Source: Massospora cicadina (taxonomy: Eukaryota > Entomophthoromycota > Entomophthoromycetes > Entomophthorales > Entomophthoraceae). From it: 64,000 nt of DNA. The notes under the pieces were generated by a model. That model did no database searches. It was not told the DNA's origin and saw only the letters and a list, made by a program, of their open reading frames with translations. The first letter of the stretch is position 1; the number at the start of each line of letters is the position of its first letter. The position numbers and the translations under genes were made by a program. Positions 12,800 to 23,583 of this stretch are shown in pieces. Where the stretch lies: contig JAKSZP010018528.1 in assembly GCA_022478985.1 (NCBI GenBank), positions 1 through 64,000 of the forward strand, read 5' to 3'.

Positions 12800-13215
12800 A
12801 CTACCTTATAATTAGCCCCTTATTAATACATCCTAACTTTGAGCAACCTTTTTCTCTTCACTAACGCTAGTGACACCGCTGTGGGAGATATCATTTCCAA
12901 GTTAGAAACAGACCAAGTAGACCATCTGGTTGCTCATTTTAACAAGACTTTAACCAAAGCGGAGCGGAATTATAAAGTAACTGAATGCAAATGCCTTTCA
13001 GGTTTACTTAATATAAAAACACTTTTGCTCCTATTTGTACAGTAAACAATTTACAATTGTTACCAACAATGCTTCTCTTCTTTGGCTTTAACAAATGAAA
13101 GATCCTGCTGGGTGGTTAGCTCGCTGGGCCTCAGGCTTCAAAATTAAGATTTGTTTATAGTTCACTGAGCCAGCGCCATTCATCAAAACGCAGATGGACT
13201 ATTCCGCTTATTATC
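12800..13215 (+). pseudogene. Element B RNase H
   Basis: RNase H domain. The stretch 12,839-13,045 is open for 68 codons: FTNASDTAVGDIISK, then HFNKTLTKAERNYKVTECKC, matching YVSQTLSAIKRNYTVTECEC of A2. The catalytic Asp of the first motif corresponds to the position now read as Asn (TNAS against the usual TDAS). The end near 13,165-13,210 reads HQNADGLFRLLS, the usual junction to the integrase. Confidence 0.75.
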
Positions 13216-13219
13216 TTAC

Positions 13220-14440
13220 ATGTAACTATCCAAGAGGAGGGTCAACTTTATGAGCTTCTCCCTCACCCTTGGTTATTGCCTTAAGAATCTTTAAATGTTC
13301 TAGCCCAGTTAAGAAGATGGCCGCTAACACTAAATTTGTTGATGGGACTTTAATTAAAGAGGTTGGCACCTCCTTCCTGCCCTACCTCCTCTCTTCGCTC
13401 CATACTGAGTTTATCATGGAAACCCTTAAGAGCATTAGTCACTGGGCTATAAAAAACCATAGATTGGTTAAAGCCCAAATGCTACTATGAGAATATGGTT
13501 GAGTAAATTCATGATGGTTTAAAACTTTCTAACCTGCCGCTCCCAGGATAAACCTAATCTGCACTTTAAAGTTTGAGCTTGTTGCCCCAGGACCACTTTT
13601 GATATCATTACCATAATGTCGTAGGCCCATTGCTGTGGCCTTCTATGGCCAATAGTTATATTATTCTTACTATAAAACACCTAACCAAGTGAGTTGAGGC
13701 CACTTTGGTGCCTAATGTCACTGAAAGAGCTACAGCATTTTTCTTATATTAACAAGTCTTCTCCTGACATGGTTGCCCATGGGTACTCTTATCAGACAAT
13801 GGCATGAATTTTATTTCTTCTATATTTTAGGAATTGTCCTCTCTTCTGGGTATAAAGCACCTTTTTCACGACGCCCTATTGACCATCCACCAATGGCATA
13901 GTAGACCGTGCTAGTGGCACCTTAATTCTTATTCTATGAAAGTTGTCTGCTTTTGACCCTGTGCATTGGAACGATTATTTACCCCAGCCTTGTTGGCATT
14001 TCGAGTTAGCTACCACAGAATAATTGAGATTTCCCCATTCCAAGCCCTATATGGTCATGAGCCGCTGTTGCCTTATAGCCTTCACCCTATCCTCAAATAG
14101 GCTAATCTAAGCAATGTAGAGCTTACCCTTCAATGATTAACTGATGAAGTCATATTCTCCAAGCTATGGCTTATATCTATAAAAACTACCTTCAATTAGA
14201 GAAGGAGATCAAGCTAATAAACGCTGACCTGCAATCCCTGAATATTCTTTAGGATATTTAGTCTTATTCTACCACTATCGCCCTGGGTAAGAACCAAAAA
14301 CTTGCCACTAATTGGTCTGGCCCTTATTGGGTGATATACTGGCTGGGGCCATAATACTCTATTGCTGCTACTGGTACTGGCACTGTAGTTAAAAGTGTCC
14401 ATAGCTGTTTTCAGTGAAAGTATCATCCCCCTCATCAATA
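13220..14440 (+). pseudogene. Element B integrase
   Basis: Position and fragments identify the integrase: a core start near 13,615-13,700 (VGPLLWP, then LTK), a second catalytic block near 13,790-13,830 (LSDNGMNFISS), and a C-terminal region near 14,270-14,330 (LGKNQKLATNWSGPY), which resembles the GPY/F module at the end of fungal gypsy integrases. The frame is interrupted many times. Confidence 0.65.
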
Positions 14441-14455
14441 TCCTAAGAGGGGTGT

Positions 14456-14988
14456 TGTTGGGAATTTACCTGTTCCCAATGAGTTCAATCTCGGCCCACC
14501 TTCAATTGATCAAAATTTCTACTTCTGAACCCTTCCAAAAAATCCCCTAACCTCATTGGAGCATTATTTACTGTGACCTAATAAAGTTGTTAAAGGCAAG
14601 CCTGCTGTCAATCCCCCACCTAACCAAGTTCAGGGTGTTAAAGATCTTGTTGGTGGAGGTCATCGCTTCTCTGAAAGAAATAGGGTGAAGTCGCATACCA
14701 TAAATATTTGCTCCTTTTATCTTAATAAACATACTTTATGCCTCCATTTCAATCTTTTTTTTTCACTTTTTGAGCCCTTTTTGTGAGCTCCTTTCCGTCC
14801 ATCAGCATTATGATCAACAGATTATAATAATAGGTACCTCGTCACCTATCAAAAAGCTTAAAGTAGTTCACTGGATCCTATGACTAGGATCCTCAGCTCT
14901 CCCACTACCTCATCTCTGCAGGACAAACTAACCCTTCATTCCAGTACACTTCAGAGGGAGGACCACCCTCATCTACCCTATCCTGACA
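14456..14988 (+). repeat. Right LTR of element B
   Basis: 533 bp beginning TGTTGGGA and ending TCCTGACA, preceded by the purine-rich AAGAGGGG at 14,445-14,452 that would prime plus-strand synthesis. It pairs with 8,030-8,560. A TATA-like stretch lies near 14,700 and AATAAA near 14,725. Confidence 0.85.
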
Positions 14989-14993
14989 GTTAT

Positions 14994-15769
14994 CAATTCC
15001 ATACCTATCCAGAAGCAAAATAAAATGGCTGAAAGGGTCATTAGGACCTAGCCGTGTTGTGATAAAGTTGGTAGCATGGAAAACACTTGCTTTGGAACTC
15101 TGCTCAATTTCAGTTACAAATACATATATCAGTCATTATACGGCAACAGGCAAAATGCGCTTTGAATTATATAAGGATGATAGGCTTTATTAATTCCAAT
15201 TATATAAATAATAGTAGATCCAGCTTTGAGGATGGATCCAGGTCACTGTTAAACTTAATGGCAAGTATTAAGATTTAATTGTAATTACAAGCATTTGATG
15301 TGAAGTTGAAGAGAAAACATATAGCTAAAAACTAGATGATTTTAAGTGACCAGTACTAAAGGAATACCATGTGGTTGATAGGGTTGCCTATTGTAATATC
15401 TGTGAATTTGGAATAAGAAACAAGTTGATTGCTATATGTTAGGGTCCATTCAAAATTAACATTAAGTTGCACTAGATGCCTATGAGATCCAAATAACACT
15501 AATGGTTGTATTGTAATTAGGGTCCACATTACATATTCTAAGTATCTAATAAAAAATAGTAAAACATAATAAACATGGAGAAATAATATATGAAAAATTA
15601 GCCAATTAAAGGGAGAGTATTTTATAAAAAAGAAATATCAAAAAGTATATCTAAATATATATCTAGTTTCTATTTTTTCCATGGATGTCTGTATCTGCCG
15701 GTGTTCCCATTCCTGATGTTGCAGAGAGAAGAAAGATAGATATTATGATTAAAGAAGATCATGTGAGCA
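14994..15769 (+). pseudogene. Element A1 integrase C-terminus and 3' untranslated region
   Basis: A1 resumes after element B. The stretch 15,010-15,150 lines up with A2 at 61,150-61,290: CAGAAGC near 15,010 corresponds to the CCAGATGG region of A2 and FSYKYIYQSL near 15,110 to FSYNISHLAM. Beyond about 15,200 no coding is visible. It ends at the LINE insertion. Confidence 0.6.
15755..15769 (+). repeat. Target site duplication of LINE-1, left copy
   Basis: AAGATCATGTGAGCA, repeated exactly at 22,219-22,233 after the A tail. The first A of the right copy may belong to the tail, so the duplication is 14-15 bp. Confidence 0.9.
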
Positions 15770-15861
15770 AGTATCTCTTTCTGCTAAGCATCACTTTTTG
15801 AAAATCAATTCAGCCTGAAATTTAGCTCCACTAAAGAGATTTACGAAAACTTTTAGCAAAT

Positions 15862-18583
15862 ATGGTGGGAAACCCCGCAAAAGAACCCGCAGGCTATGCC
15901 AAACGAGCCAGCACCACCCCCAAACAAAGCAATCCTCAGTTACCCACCTCAGGGTCAACCAGAATCACCTGCTCTCAAGCAGCAGCCATGAAAGCAGGCA
16001 CCACCCCCCAACCTGGAGCTACTTCAACTAGCGCCAGTTCACCTGATCGCACTTCTGCAACCTGCACGCCTAACAGCTCTGTGTGCGCTGCCTCCCACCA
16101 ACCCGCTGGGCTCCCTCCAACCAAGGAGGCCATCACCCACGCTGTTTTAATGGCGTCTGCTCAGTTGAATGCAACTCAGCCCATCCAGGCATTCACCTCC
16201 CCCATTGTGTCAGCTAATTCAGCCCCATCTATTATTGCTGACGCCGTGTTTCTGGCTCCCTCCATGAGGGGCGATACCCAGCTACCTGGCCCCCAAACCC
16301 TCAGATGTAAGGTTGGATTAGCCACACATTCTGGTTCACTAAGCACCAAATTGGGACAATCTACTCTTCCCAATGAGGATTCAAATGGTTCGGATTTTGG
16401 AACTTCACACCAGTTCCAATCTCACCTGTCCCATTTAAACCCCATAATTGGCACTTCTCAAGTCGGCACTTAATCTCCATATGCTGAAAACGACAAATTC
16501 ATCAATCAGCTAGTGAGTTTTGCCCACGAAATCACAGCAAATACTCGGGCTGAATTTACCCAAATAGATTGGATGGTGATGAAACATCGCCCTCCTCCCA
16601 ATTGGCTGGAGTTAATTCCAATATGGATGGGCCTCCCCAATTTAGCGAGGCCAACAATCACCTGGCCCCCAAACCCTCGGATGTAAGGTTGGATTAGCCG
16701 CACATTCTGGTTCACTAAGCACCAGGTTGGGACAATCTACTCTTCCCAATGGGGATTTAAATGGTTCAGATTTTGGAACTTCACACCAGTTCCAATCTCA
16801 TCCGTCACATTTAAACCCCATAATCGGCACTTCTCAAGTCAGCACTTTATCTCAATATGCTGAAAACGACTAATTCACTAATCAGCCAGTGAGTTTTACC
16901 CACAAAGTCACAGCAAATACTCGGGCTGAATTTACCCAAATAGATTGGGATGGTGATGAAACATCTCCCTCCTCCCAATTGGCTGGAGTCAATTCCAATC
17001 TGGATGAGCCTCCCCAATTTAGCGAGGCCCAACAAACCGCCCCTCAATTTATTATGACGCCAGCAACTGCTGTAACATTCCAGCAACAAGGGAACTCTGC
17101 AAACTTGTCCAAACCACCAGCTCACACTCAACCCACAATTGCAGCCCAAAGCAAACACAAACGTACCAAAGGAGCCACTGGGGCGTGGTAAAAACCTCTG
17201 GCACTAATGCTACCCAAAGTTGATCCCCGTGAAGTGGCGTTTATTGCTGATGTTAAAAAGAAATGGGCCGAAACTAGAGCGCAAAAAGCTCTACCTCGCT
17301 CAACCCTCTACCACGCAATTCGCCTTTATTATGGGCATAACCTTGTTAAATTCTATACAGAGGATTAATTCTCATACTTTGCAGCGATTGCGGAGACATT
17401 CCCAATTAACACCACCATCCACGAATCAGTGGAGGGCCACTACATCGATGTGGGTTTCACTGAAGCTGCCCTTGCTGACCATGCTGCCACCCTTCAGGTC
17501 ATTATTCCACATGGATCTCTTCGCATCTCCCACACACGCTCTCACCTGGAGAAAATTTCATGGGTTACTTTTTCCAACCTACTAACGACTGTTGATCCTG
17601 AGTCTCTTAAACTGGCACTCCATCATGGTTTAATGGAGTTTTGGTCTGTTCTTTCAGTGGACTTTAGCGTCCCCTCTTACTATGCTCCCACTCAAAGAGC
17701 TCGCACTGCTAGGGCGTTGTTCATCCCCTCCCCCACTGTATCCTGCAACATTGAGGTTATTCCTCGTGTGGCGGTAGTTGGGGCATGCCCTGCGATCTTT
17801 TTTGTCGACCCTGATCAGGCGCGCCCCCGGTGTTCATGGTGTAACGCCCTTGGACACTTGTATAGTGGCTGCACAGCTCGAAAACAAGCCCTCTTAGCCA
17901 CCACCCAGGGGCTTAAACTAGGCCAAAAACGATCCCACGTGGCTGCAGCAGCAATTCCACAACCCACACAATGGGTTCCCGTTCAAGACCTGTCCCCTGA
18001 GGCCTTACGCCTAGCAGTTGAAACATCTAACCCCACTATTGGTATGGGATACCTTCGCGCTCATGCCCCCCTTCCAGTAGGCACCCCCTCCAATCTCCCA
18101 GAGTCAACTCCCTCTCTCACCAAGCGCAAGGCATCTCCCACAGGGTGCCCCTCGTCAGCCACCCCCACTCAGGGCTCCGCGGCACCCTCACCAACCTCCA
18201 CCAGCAATTTATCGCATCAACCCTCAGCTCTCAATGGAGCTATGCCCACCAGCATGGACTGGCAACCCGCGGCCTGCAGTAGAAGTGCCACCTCAAAGAG
18301 TCCTACCCCAACCCCACAGTCCATTTCGCGCGGATCCTTTGCAGTGTTGGAGGAAGAAAAAAGGACTCAGACTCACCAAAATGGGGACACCGCGGAGGTC
18401 ACCATTGAGCACCCTCAGGTCCTTCCCCTACAACGGAGCGGGGGCAGCATCCTAGGCTGGCTTACTGGGTCCTCCGCCCCCCACCCTCTCCTTCCCCTCA
18501 GAACCCTCGACGCTCCTCACGGATTGCAGCTAATAGAAAAGCTAAAGGACTCAAAACTAGCCGCCTCACAGCAGCAGGTTTAA
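15862..18583 (+). pseudogene. LINE-1 ORF1: RNA-binding protein with zinc knuckle, internal duplication
   Basis: Predicted RNA-binding ORF1 protein. ATG at 15,862 opens 203 codons rich in Ser, Thr, Pro and Ala, ending at TAA in the first copy of a 376-bp tandem duplication. The frame is recovered at 16,889 (second copy) and continues to 18,583 with stops at 17,189 and 17,366. The C-terminal part (17,429-18,583) holds the RRM-like region (VEGHYIDVGFTEAALADHAA) and a CX2CX4HX4C knuckle (CSWCNALGHLYSGC, near 17,834-17,875), followed by a long Pro/Ser/Thr-rich tail. The duplication and a one-base loss (GATTGGATGG in copy 1, GATTGGGATGG in copy 2) explain most of the frame breakage. Confidence 0.8.
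16284..17035 (+). repeat. 376-bp tandem duplication within LINE-1 ORF1
   Basis: Copy 1 is 16,284-16,659 and copy 2 about 16,660-17,035; both begin ACCTGGCCCCCAAACCCTC and end near TTTAGCGAGGCC. They differ at a small number of sites, several of which change stops or frame, such as GGCACTTAATC in copy 1 against AGCACTTTATC in copy 2. Confidence 0.9.
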
Positions 18584-18620
18584 GCGTTGGCAACCCCCCA
18601 GGACATGGAGGGAAACAGCT

Positions 18621-21600
18621 ATGAGTCCCCATGGCAGCACCCTGGCCCTGCAATCCATCAACGCAAATGGGTTGCAGGACTTTAAGCGGAGAGCCCACCT
18701 CCTCCAAAACTTCAGGTCAGCACAAATTGACATCGCTGCTGTCCATGAGCCCCATATCCTCCCCCACGAACAATCTGCATGGAATGAACAGCTTGGAGGC
18801 AACTCCTTTTGGACAAACCATGCCGCCCTTATTGTTTTGAATCCCCGGGTTAAAACCCATTCTTTTTCACAATATCTAGGTGGCCGCCTCATACTGGCCA
18901 AACTCACCACTCCTGACTTCTCCTTCTTCGCTGCAAGCATCTGCCTGCCTAATGCAGGTCAGGAGCAAAATTGGCTCTTGGAAGAGCTCTTCCAACTCAA
19001 TCTCCCACGGAATACAGTCCTCTTAGGAGATTTCAACACAAACATAAGTCGCATCTGTGACTCTTACCCCCCTGCAGCAAAGGAACGCCCTGGATCAAGT
19101 CGCCTCCAGGATTTCCTTCGCCGGAGTGGCTTTATAGATGCGCTTCCACCCTCCGCGTCTGGCCTAGGTTGCGTGATTAGGATCCAGTATTATGGAGGAG
19201 CTTTCCAGTCAGCGTCACGCATAGATATGGCACTGATTGGCCCCCTGCTAATTGGCCGCATCTCCTCTCCCATCTCTCGTGACAACCATCTGAGTATCAC
19301 AGGTCACTACCGTTGTCCTCACCACCACACCTAGACCGTCGCGTAGGTTCTGGCCTAGGGTTGCCCCAGCTCTTCTCAACAACCCCTTCACTAAGGAGAA
19401 GCTGTCTATGACCATCCGGGAGACTCTCACCTCCCCCCACCCCACCTGCTTGACCACAAGGCTAGATGGGCGGTGACCAAGGAGGGCATCACCCGCGTTG
19501 CTTACAACTGTGCCAAAGCCCAGATGACTGCAGCTCGCGCCAGAGTCAAAAGGGCGGAAGCCAGAATCAGACATCTGGAGCGAAACTGCCAGCCTTCGCC
19601 CTCTCCCAGATGGTTGGAAGACTGGGAAGCGGCGCAGGAAGCACTCCGCTTGGAGCTCACACTGCAGGAAGAACGGGCAGCAAACTTTACAACATCTCGT
19701 TACTATGCTCAATGGGAACGCCCCACCCGCTTCTTCTTTCAGAAACAGAAAGCGGGTCAACAGTGCAGGATATTACTGCACTGAAGATTGGCACTACAAC
19801 CACTTCGGATAAGGAGGAAATCACGCAGGAACTACACCGCTTCTACTCCAGCCTCTTCCATGCCATCCAGGTGGACCCATCGGACATCCAAGACTTTCTG
19901 TGGCGGGCTCCAGAGCCGCCCATTGACCCACGGGCTGATGAGGCTCTACTGGCGCCTATTTCCATCCAGGAGGTGATGCAAACCCTTCTGAAATCCCCAC
20001 GGCTTAAAGCCCCAGGCCCAGACGGATCACCCTTTGAGGTGTACCTTCTGGAACCTGCAGTGATAGCCAGAACCCTCCGCGGCCTCTTCGCTGCACTCTT
20101 GGTGAATGGCGAGGTCCTCCCCAACTCCAGAGGCTCAATCACGACCCTCATTCACAAGAAGTCATACCGTGAGAACCTGGTGAACTGGCGCCCCATAGCG
20201 TTGATCAACACAGACCACAAGCTCTTCACGAAGCTTCTGGCCAACCGCATCACCAAATGGGTGTCACCTCGCCTCTCCCCATCCCAGCACGGTTTTATTC
20301 TGGGGAGGTCGTTATGGGACAACTATAATGACCTTCACGTGACTTTGACTGCTAACTCTCGTAAGGTGAATGGCTTTGTGGCTCTCCTGGATATGGAGAA
20401 AGCATATGATCGGGTAGCCTGGAAGTATATTGATGCTTCCCTGGCCCGCTTCCATCTCCCACCCGCAGCTAGGCGCTGGATATCAGCGCTCTATGACCAG
20501 CTCCACACCAGAGTCCTGGCGCCAATGGGTTTTACAGTAGCAGTACCAGTTGGACAAGGTCTCCGGCAAGGGGACCCCCTGAGCCCTATCCTTTTTAACA
20601 TCACCCTTGACCCCCTCTTGGCCTCCTTACAGGACAAGCTAACAGGGATTCTGGTCCCAGGTAAAGCCCCCACACGCACCATGGCATTTGTAGATGACAC
20701 TGCCATTTTATTTGGCTGCCCTGAGGATGTTGCCCTCGCTGCTGTGACCATTGAGAGGTACACCAAGGCGTCCAACGCCATGGTCAACACCTCTAAGACA
20801 ACAGTTGTACAGGTCGGCTTCCCCACCTTCCCCACCATTTGGTATTGAACCTGAGCGCGGTACCTTCCGTCACCTGGGCGTTCTCACCAGCCAACAAGGA
20901 GTTGCGCTAAAAGACAATGAGGACTTGTTCCTCGCAGCAGTTAACTCCAGGATTGCCAGCTGGAACCGGCGGCACATCACCCCCCAGGGTCAAGCTCTGA
21001 TGGCCAATGTGTTCCTCCTCTCCAAAGTCTGGTTCTTAGCGCACGTCTGCCCATTCACAGATGCCTTTTATACGTGGCTCAATGTACTCCTCCGCTGTTG
21101 GATCTGAGGCTCAAACCATCCACCAATGGCCCTCTCAACCATTTACTGACCCTGCAATGAAGGGGGCCTAGGGCTTCTGGACACGCGATCCCACGCCACC
21201 ACAATCTTCCTGAAGTTCCTATGGCCGATTGTCTGCTGGGACGCGACCCCCATGCCCCAATGGGCGCCCGCCCTCCGCCAGTCAGTGTCAGCAGCTCTGA
21301 GTCTTCCTAGAGCAACTCTGACCTCATTAGGGGAGTGGCTCACAATCCACCCAGGCCATCGCCTAAAACCATCCTCATCCCCCTACTAGAACCAGGCTCT
21401 CCTTGCCCTGAAACGAGTAGGCGCGCGGATCCACCATGCCTTCCCATACAGAAGGGAAGGCCCTGGCCTCAGCCCCCGTCGCCATGCAATTGTGCACAAT
21501 GGAAAAGTTGTCACAACTCGCCTCAACCCCCAAGATCGTCCTCCCATCCGCCCAAGGCTCCTTGAGCTCCTCCCTCCCTCCGTGAGATTTGACCTTAAGG

Positions 21601-22163
21601 AATTGTGGAAAGACGTCTATCACCCCATCCTGTCAGCAAAGGTGTCCAACACCTTATGGAGGGTGCTCCACTGTTCATACAGGACAGGGGATCGGACTGG
21701 CCCTACCTTCCAGCACCAAAGCTGCCCCCGCTGTGTGGAGCCTATTGACTCCCACCTCCATCGTTTTTTCACCTGTCCCGGTGTCGCCGCATTTTAACCA
21801 AAGGCCCGCGCGCTCCTCCATGCTCAGCCCTGGTCTGGACACCCTGTGCAAGACCTCATGTTCGAGCAGACATTTCCTGGTTGCCACCAACCCCTCCATG
21901 TCCTCGCCTATGCCACAGCCATCTGGACCATCCATAACTCCTTCCTTCGTGCTGCCTTTAACCAGCAGGTGTGGACCCTTCCACACATGATCACCCACTT
22001 TCAGGTACACTTTGAGATGGCCCTGAAGGTCTGCACTATGTCGCCAACCCTCCCCCGCTCAGTTGTCACTGCAGCACAGCTCTGGCGCGCAAACCCCCCT
22101 CCCTTTCTCGATGCCTCCTCTTTTCCCTTCCCTTTCCACAGGCTCTTAGGAGCCCAGGCGTAA
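18621..22163 (+). pseudogene. LINE-1 ORF2: AP-type endonuclease, reverse transcriptase, C-terminal zinc finger
   Basis: ORF2 nicks target DNA and reverse-transcribes the element RNA at the nick. ATG at 18,621 starts an APE-type endonuclease: SINANGLQDFKRRAH, the metal site as VHEPH, LLGDFNT near 19,025, and SRDNHLSITG near 19,280 in place of the usual SDH. RT follows at about 19,980-20,720: APGPDGSPFEVYL, NWRPIALINTDHKLFTKLL, HGFILGRSLWDN, ALLDMEKAYDRVAW, GQGLRQGDPLSPILFN and the catalytic FVDD (usually FADD). A CX2CX6-8HX4C finger, CPRCVEPIDSHLHRFFTC, lies at about 21,725-21,780. Lesions include TAG at 19,332, a frameshift near 19,750, a second near 20,835, TGA at 21,105 and TAA at 21,796. 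Uninterrupted it would be about 1,180 codons, normal for this class. Confidence 0.88.
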
Positions 22164-22233
22164 TTCAATAAACATCGATGAATCCCCCCCTCAGGTTGGG
22201 ACCATCTAGTACTAAAAAAAGATCATGTGAGCA
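22164..22233 (+). repeat. LINE-1 3' UTR, A tail and right target duplication
   Basis: The UTR holds AATAAA (22,167-22,172), then ACATCGATGAATCCCCCC, GGGACCATCTAGTACT and seven A. The right copy of the target duplication is 22,219-22,233. This end is the part reused in the tiny insertions at 33,679, 39,980 and 46,845. Confidence 0.9.
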
Positions 22234-22950
22234 TGGATGTTTGGCAAGACCAGCTCATGTTAAAACTGGGTCTGTTGCTCATAGTCATAAGAAAATAGAG
22301 CTTGAAGATTTGCACTGACTAAATTGTGAGAACCCCACCCCTAGGTAAATTAGACGTTCAGAAATTTATTTGAAAATTGATTAAGTGATCCTGGTATGGC
22401 ATGTATCTTTGAGAGACCAACCTAGAGGAAAACAGATTATTAGGAATATATTGGCGAGACAGACCAAGTAATTCTGTATGGTTGCCAGCCATGAGATCCA
22501 TCCTCATTAGAGCCTTGACCTGAGGGAAAACATGCGTTCAGGAGTTCATCATCATCAATTTCAACCAAGTGACCCTGGATAAGTGTGCGTGTGTGAGGTG
22601 ACCTTGAACTTGAGAATGAGAAGAGGACAAGGAATTACTCTGCTGAGAATGGCTATGAGAAGATGCATCAAGAAAGGAGAAAAAGATCTAGCTCTGCCAA
22701 ACTTAACTTAACCATTTTGGCTTACTCAAGCCATGGAATGAAGCGGCATTTGCCTCTTAAGTTCTATTTTCACAGATAATCTGGTCATGATGGGGATGCG
22801 CTGGGATTTTGGAATGGTCACACTATCCAGCTTTGATAGATTATAATTACTTAATGGTATGATCCGCTGAGTTTTAACTTAGATTAAGAAAATCTATAGA
22901 AGATGTTGGAGATATTAAGTGATAACTATTGTGGGTTTATTTTCTTGATT
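22234..22950 (+). other. Non-coding 3' region of element A1 between two insertions
   Basis: 717 bp of AT-rich DNA between the LINE and the next LTR element. By position it belongs to the region between integrase and right LTR of A1. I see no open frame or motif, and could not align it base by base to A2. Confidence 0.4.
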
Positions 22951-23434
22951 TGTCAGGATTCTCCCTGGATTAGGTGAAAGCCTTGTCCAGGGTAAAAATC
23001 GATATAATTATACAAAGGACATATTTTGCAGCTGGCCCAACAATTTGAGAACAGAGTTTGATTCAACCAGAATTCCAAATTTGGGGCTTTGCCCGAATTA
23101 TGCTGGATTTGGAGAGAATGTACATTTCCTATTCATTATCTAATCCCTATCCACTCTTTATCTATTCCCACTTATCCTAGTATCTGGACTTTCCTACAGG
23201 TCCCATGACACTACCCTTATATATCCCTATTCCTATCCTTATAATCCCTATTCCTATCCTTATATTTTGAAGCACTATAAATAGTGCTAGATTTTTTAAA
23301 TAAAATACTTCTCATCAGAACTCCTATTTTATCTACTTTACTTTAATGGAAACCATCTCGTCCAAGGCTGCTAACTTTGAAGCCCGGCCTTCAGATGATC
23401 ATGCTGCCAATGCTTCCTCCCTGGCGGCCCAACA
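22951..23434 (+). repeat. Left LTR of the non-autonomous element
   Basis: 484 bp, starts TGTCAGGATT and ends GGCCCAACA. It has pyrimidine-rich short repeats (ATCCCTATTCCTATCCTTAT), a TATA sequence inside an 18-bp near-perfect palindrome at 23,271-23,288, and AATAAA near 23,301. An ATG at 23,345 begins an open frame (METISSKAANFEARPSDD) that crosses the LTR end and stops near 23,510. Confidence 0.85.
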
Positions 23435-23512
23435 AAATGGTGCTCCCTGCCAGGTTGCTTCTGAGTTGCACCATGAGGATATAGCCTCAACCTTGGATGA
23501 AAAGAGTTTTTA
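23345..23512 (+). CDS. Short frame starting inside the LTR
   Basis: ATG at 23,345 opens about 55 codons that start in the 3' part of the LTR and continue past the primer site to a TAA near 23,510. The start is downstream of the TATA palindrome, so the predicted transcript would include it. The right LTR has the same ATG at 26,051 with the same first 29 codons apart from synonymous or single changes. No known domain is visible. It may be a decayed gag-like leader. Confidence 0.4.
23437..23453 (+). promoter_or_regulatory. Putative primer binding site of the non-autonomous element
   Basis: TGGTGCTCCCTGCCAGG two bases after the LTR end. It starts TGG, as expected for pairing with a tRNA CCA end, and shares TGGTGCTC with the family-A element at 55,428. 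Confidence 0.55.
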
Positions 23513-23583
23513 ATCCTCAGTAGGTACTCTGGGCCCTGACCTTTTTGGCATACCTACACTGGAATGGCTGAGATGCAATCACT

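Larger units (their letters stand above)
8030..14988 (+). mobile_element. LTR retrotransposon B (Ty3/gypsy), 6.96 kb, inserted in A1
   Basis: Complete but decayed LTR retrotransposon: LTR (8,030-about 8,560), primer site, gag with a collagen-like tract, protease, RT, RNase H, integrase, purine tract and right LTR (14,456-14,988). The domain order PR-RT-RH-INT is that of Ty3/gypsy elements. A 5-bp duplication GTTAT flanks it. The LTRs have drifted far apart (roughly three quarters identical by eye), so the insertion is old although younger than its host A1. No frame is intact; the RT catalytic box reads YFDN. Confidence 0.85.
15770..22219 (+). mobile_element. Full-length LINE (LINE-1), L1/Tad-like, 6.45 kb
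   Basis: Non-LTR retrotransposon bounded by a 15-bp target duplication and a short A7 tail, so both ends are known. It has a 92-bp leader, ORF1 (15,862-18,583) and ORF2 (18,621-22,163), only 37 bp apart, then a 56-bp 3' UTR with AATAAA at 22,167-22,172 and the terminal motif GGGACCATCTAGTACT. It is visibly richer in G+C than the flanking DNA. ORF1 and ORF2 each carry stops and frameshifts, so this copy is dead but young compared with its host A1. The same 3' end occurs in three tiny insertions elsewhere in the window. Confidence 0.92.

Noticed and set aside
18498..18940. Minus-strand frames of 69 and 124 codons opposite LINE ORF2
   Set aside because: They are complements of the endonuclease coding sequence, which has clear motifs on the plus strand.
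19248..20151. Minus-strand frames of 170 and 102 codons
   Set aside because: Shadows of LINE-1 ORF2 in G+C-rich DNA; no domain on the minus strand.
21143..22010. Minus-strand frames of 66-111 codons
   Set aside because: Opposite the C-terminal part of LINE-1 ORF2, including its zinc finger.
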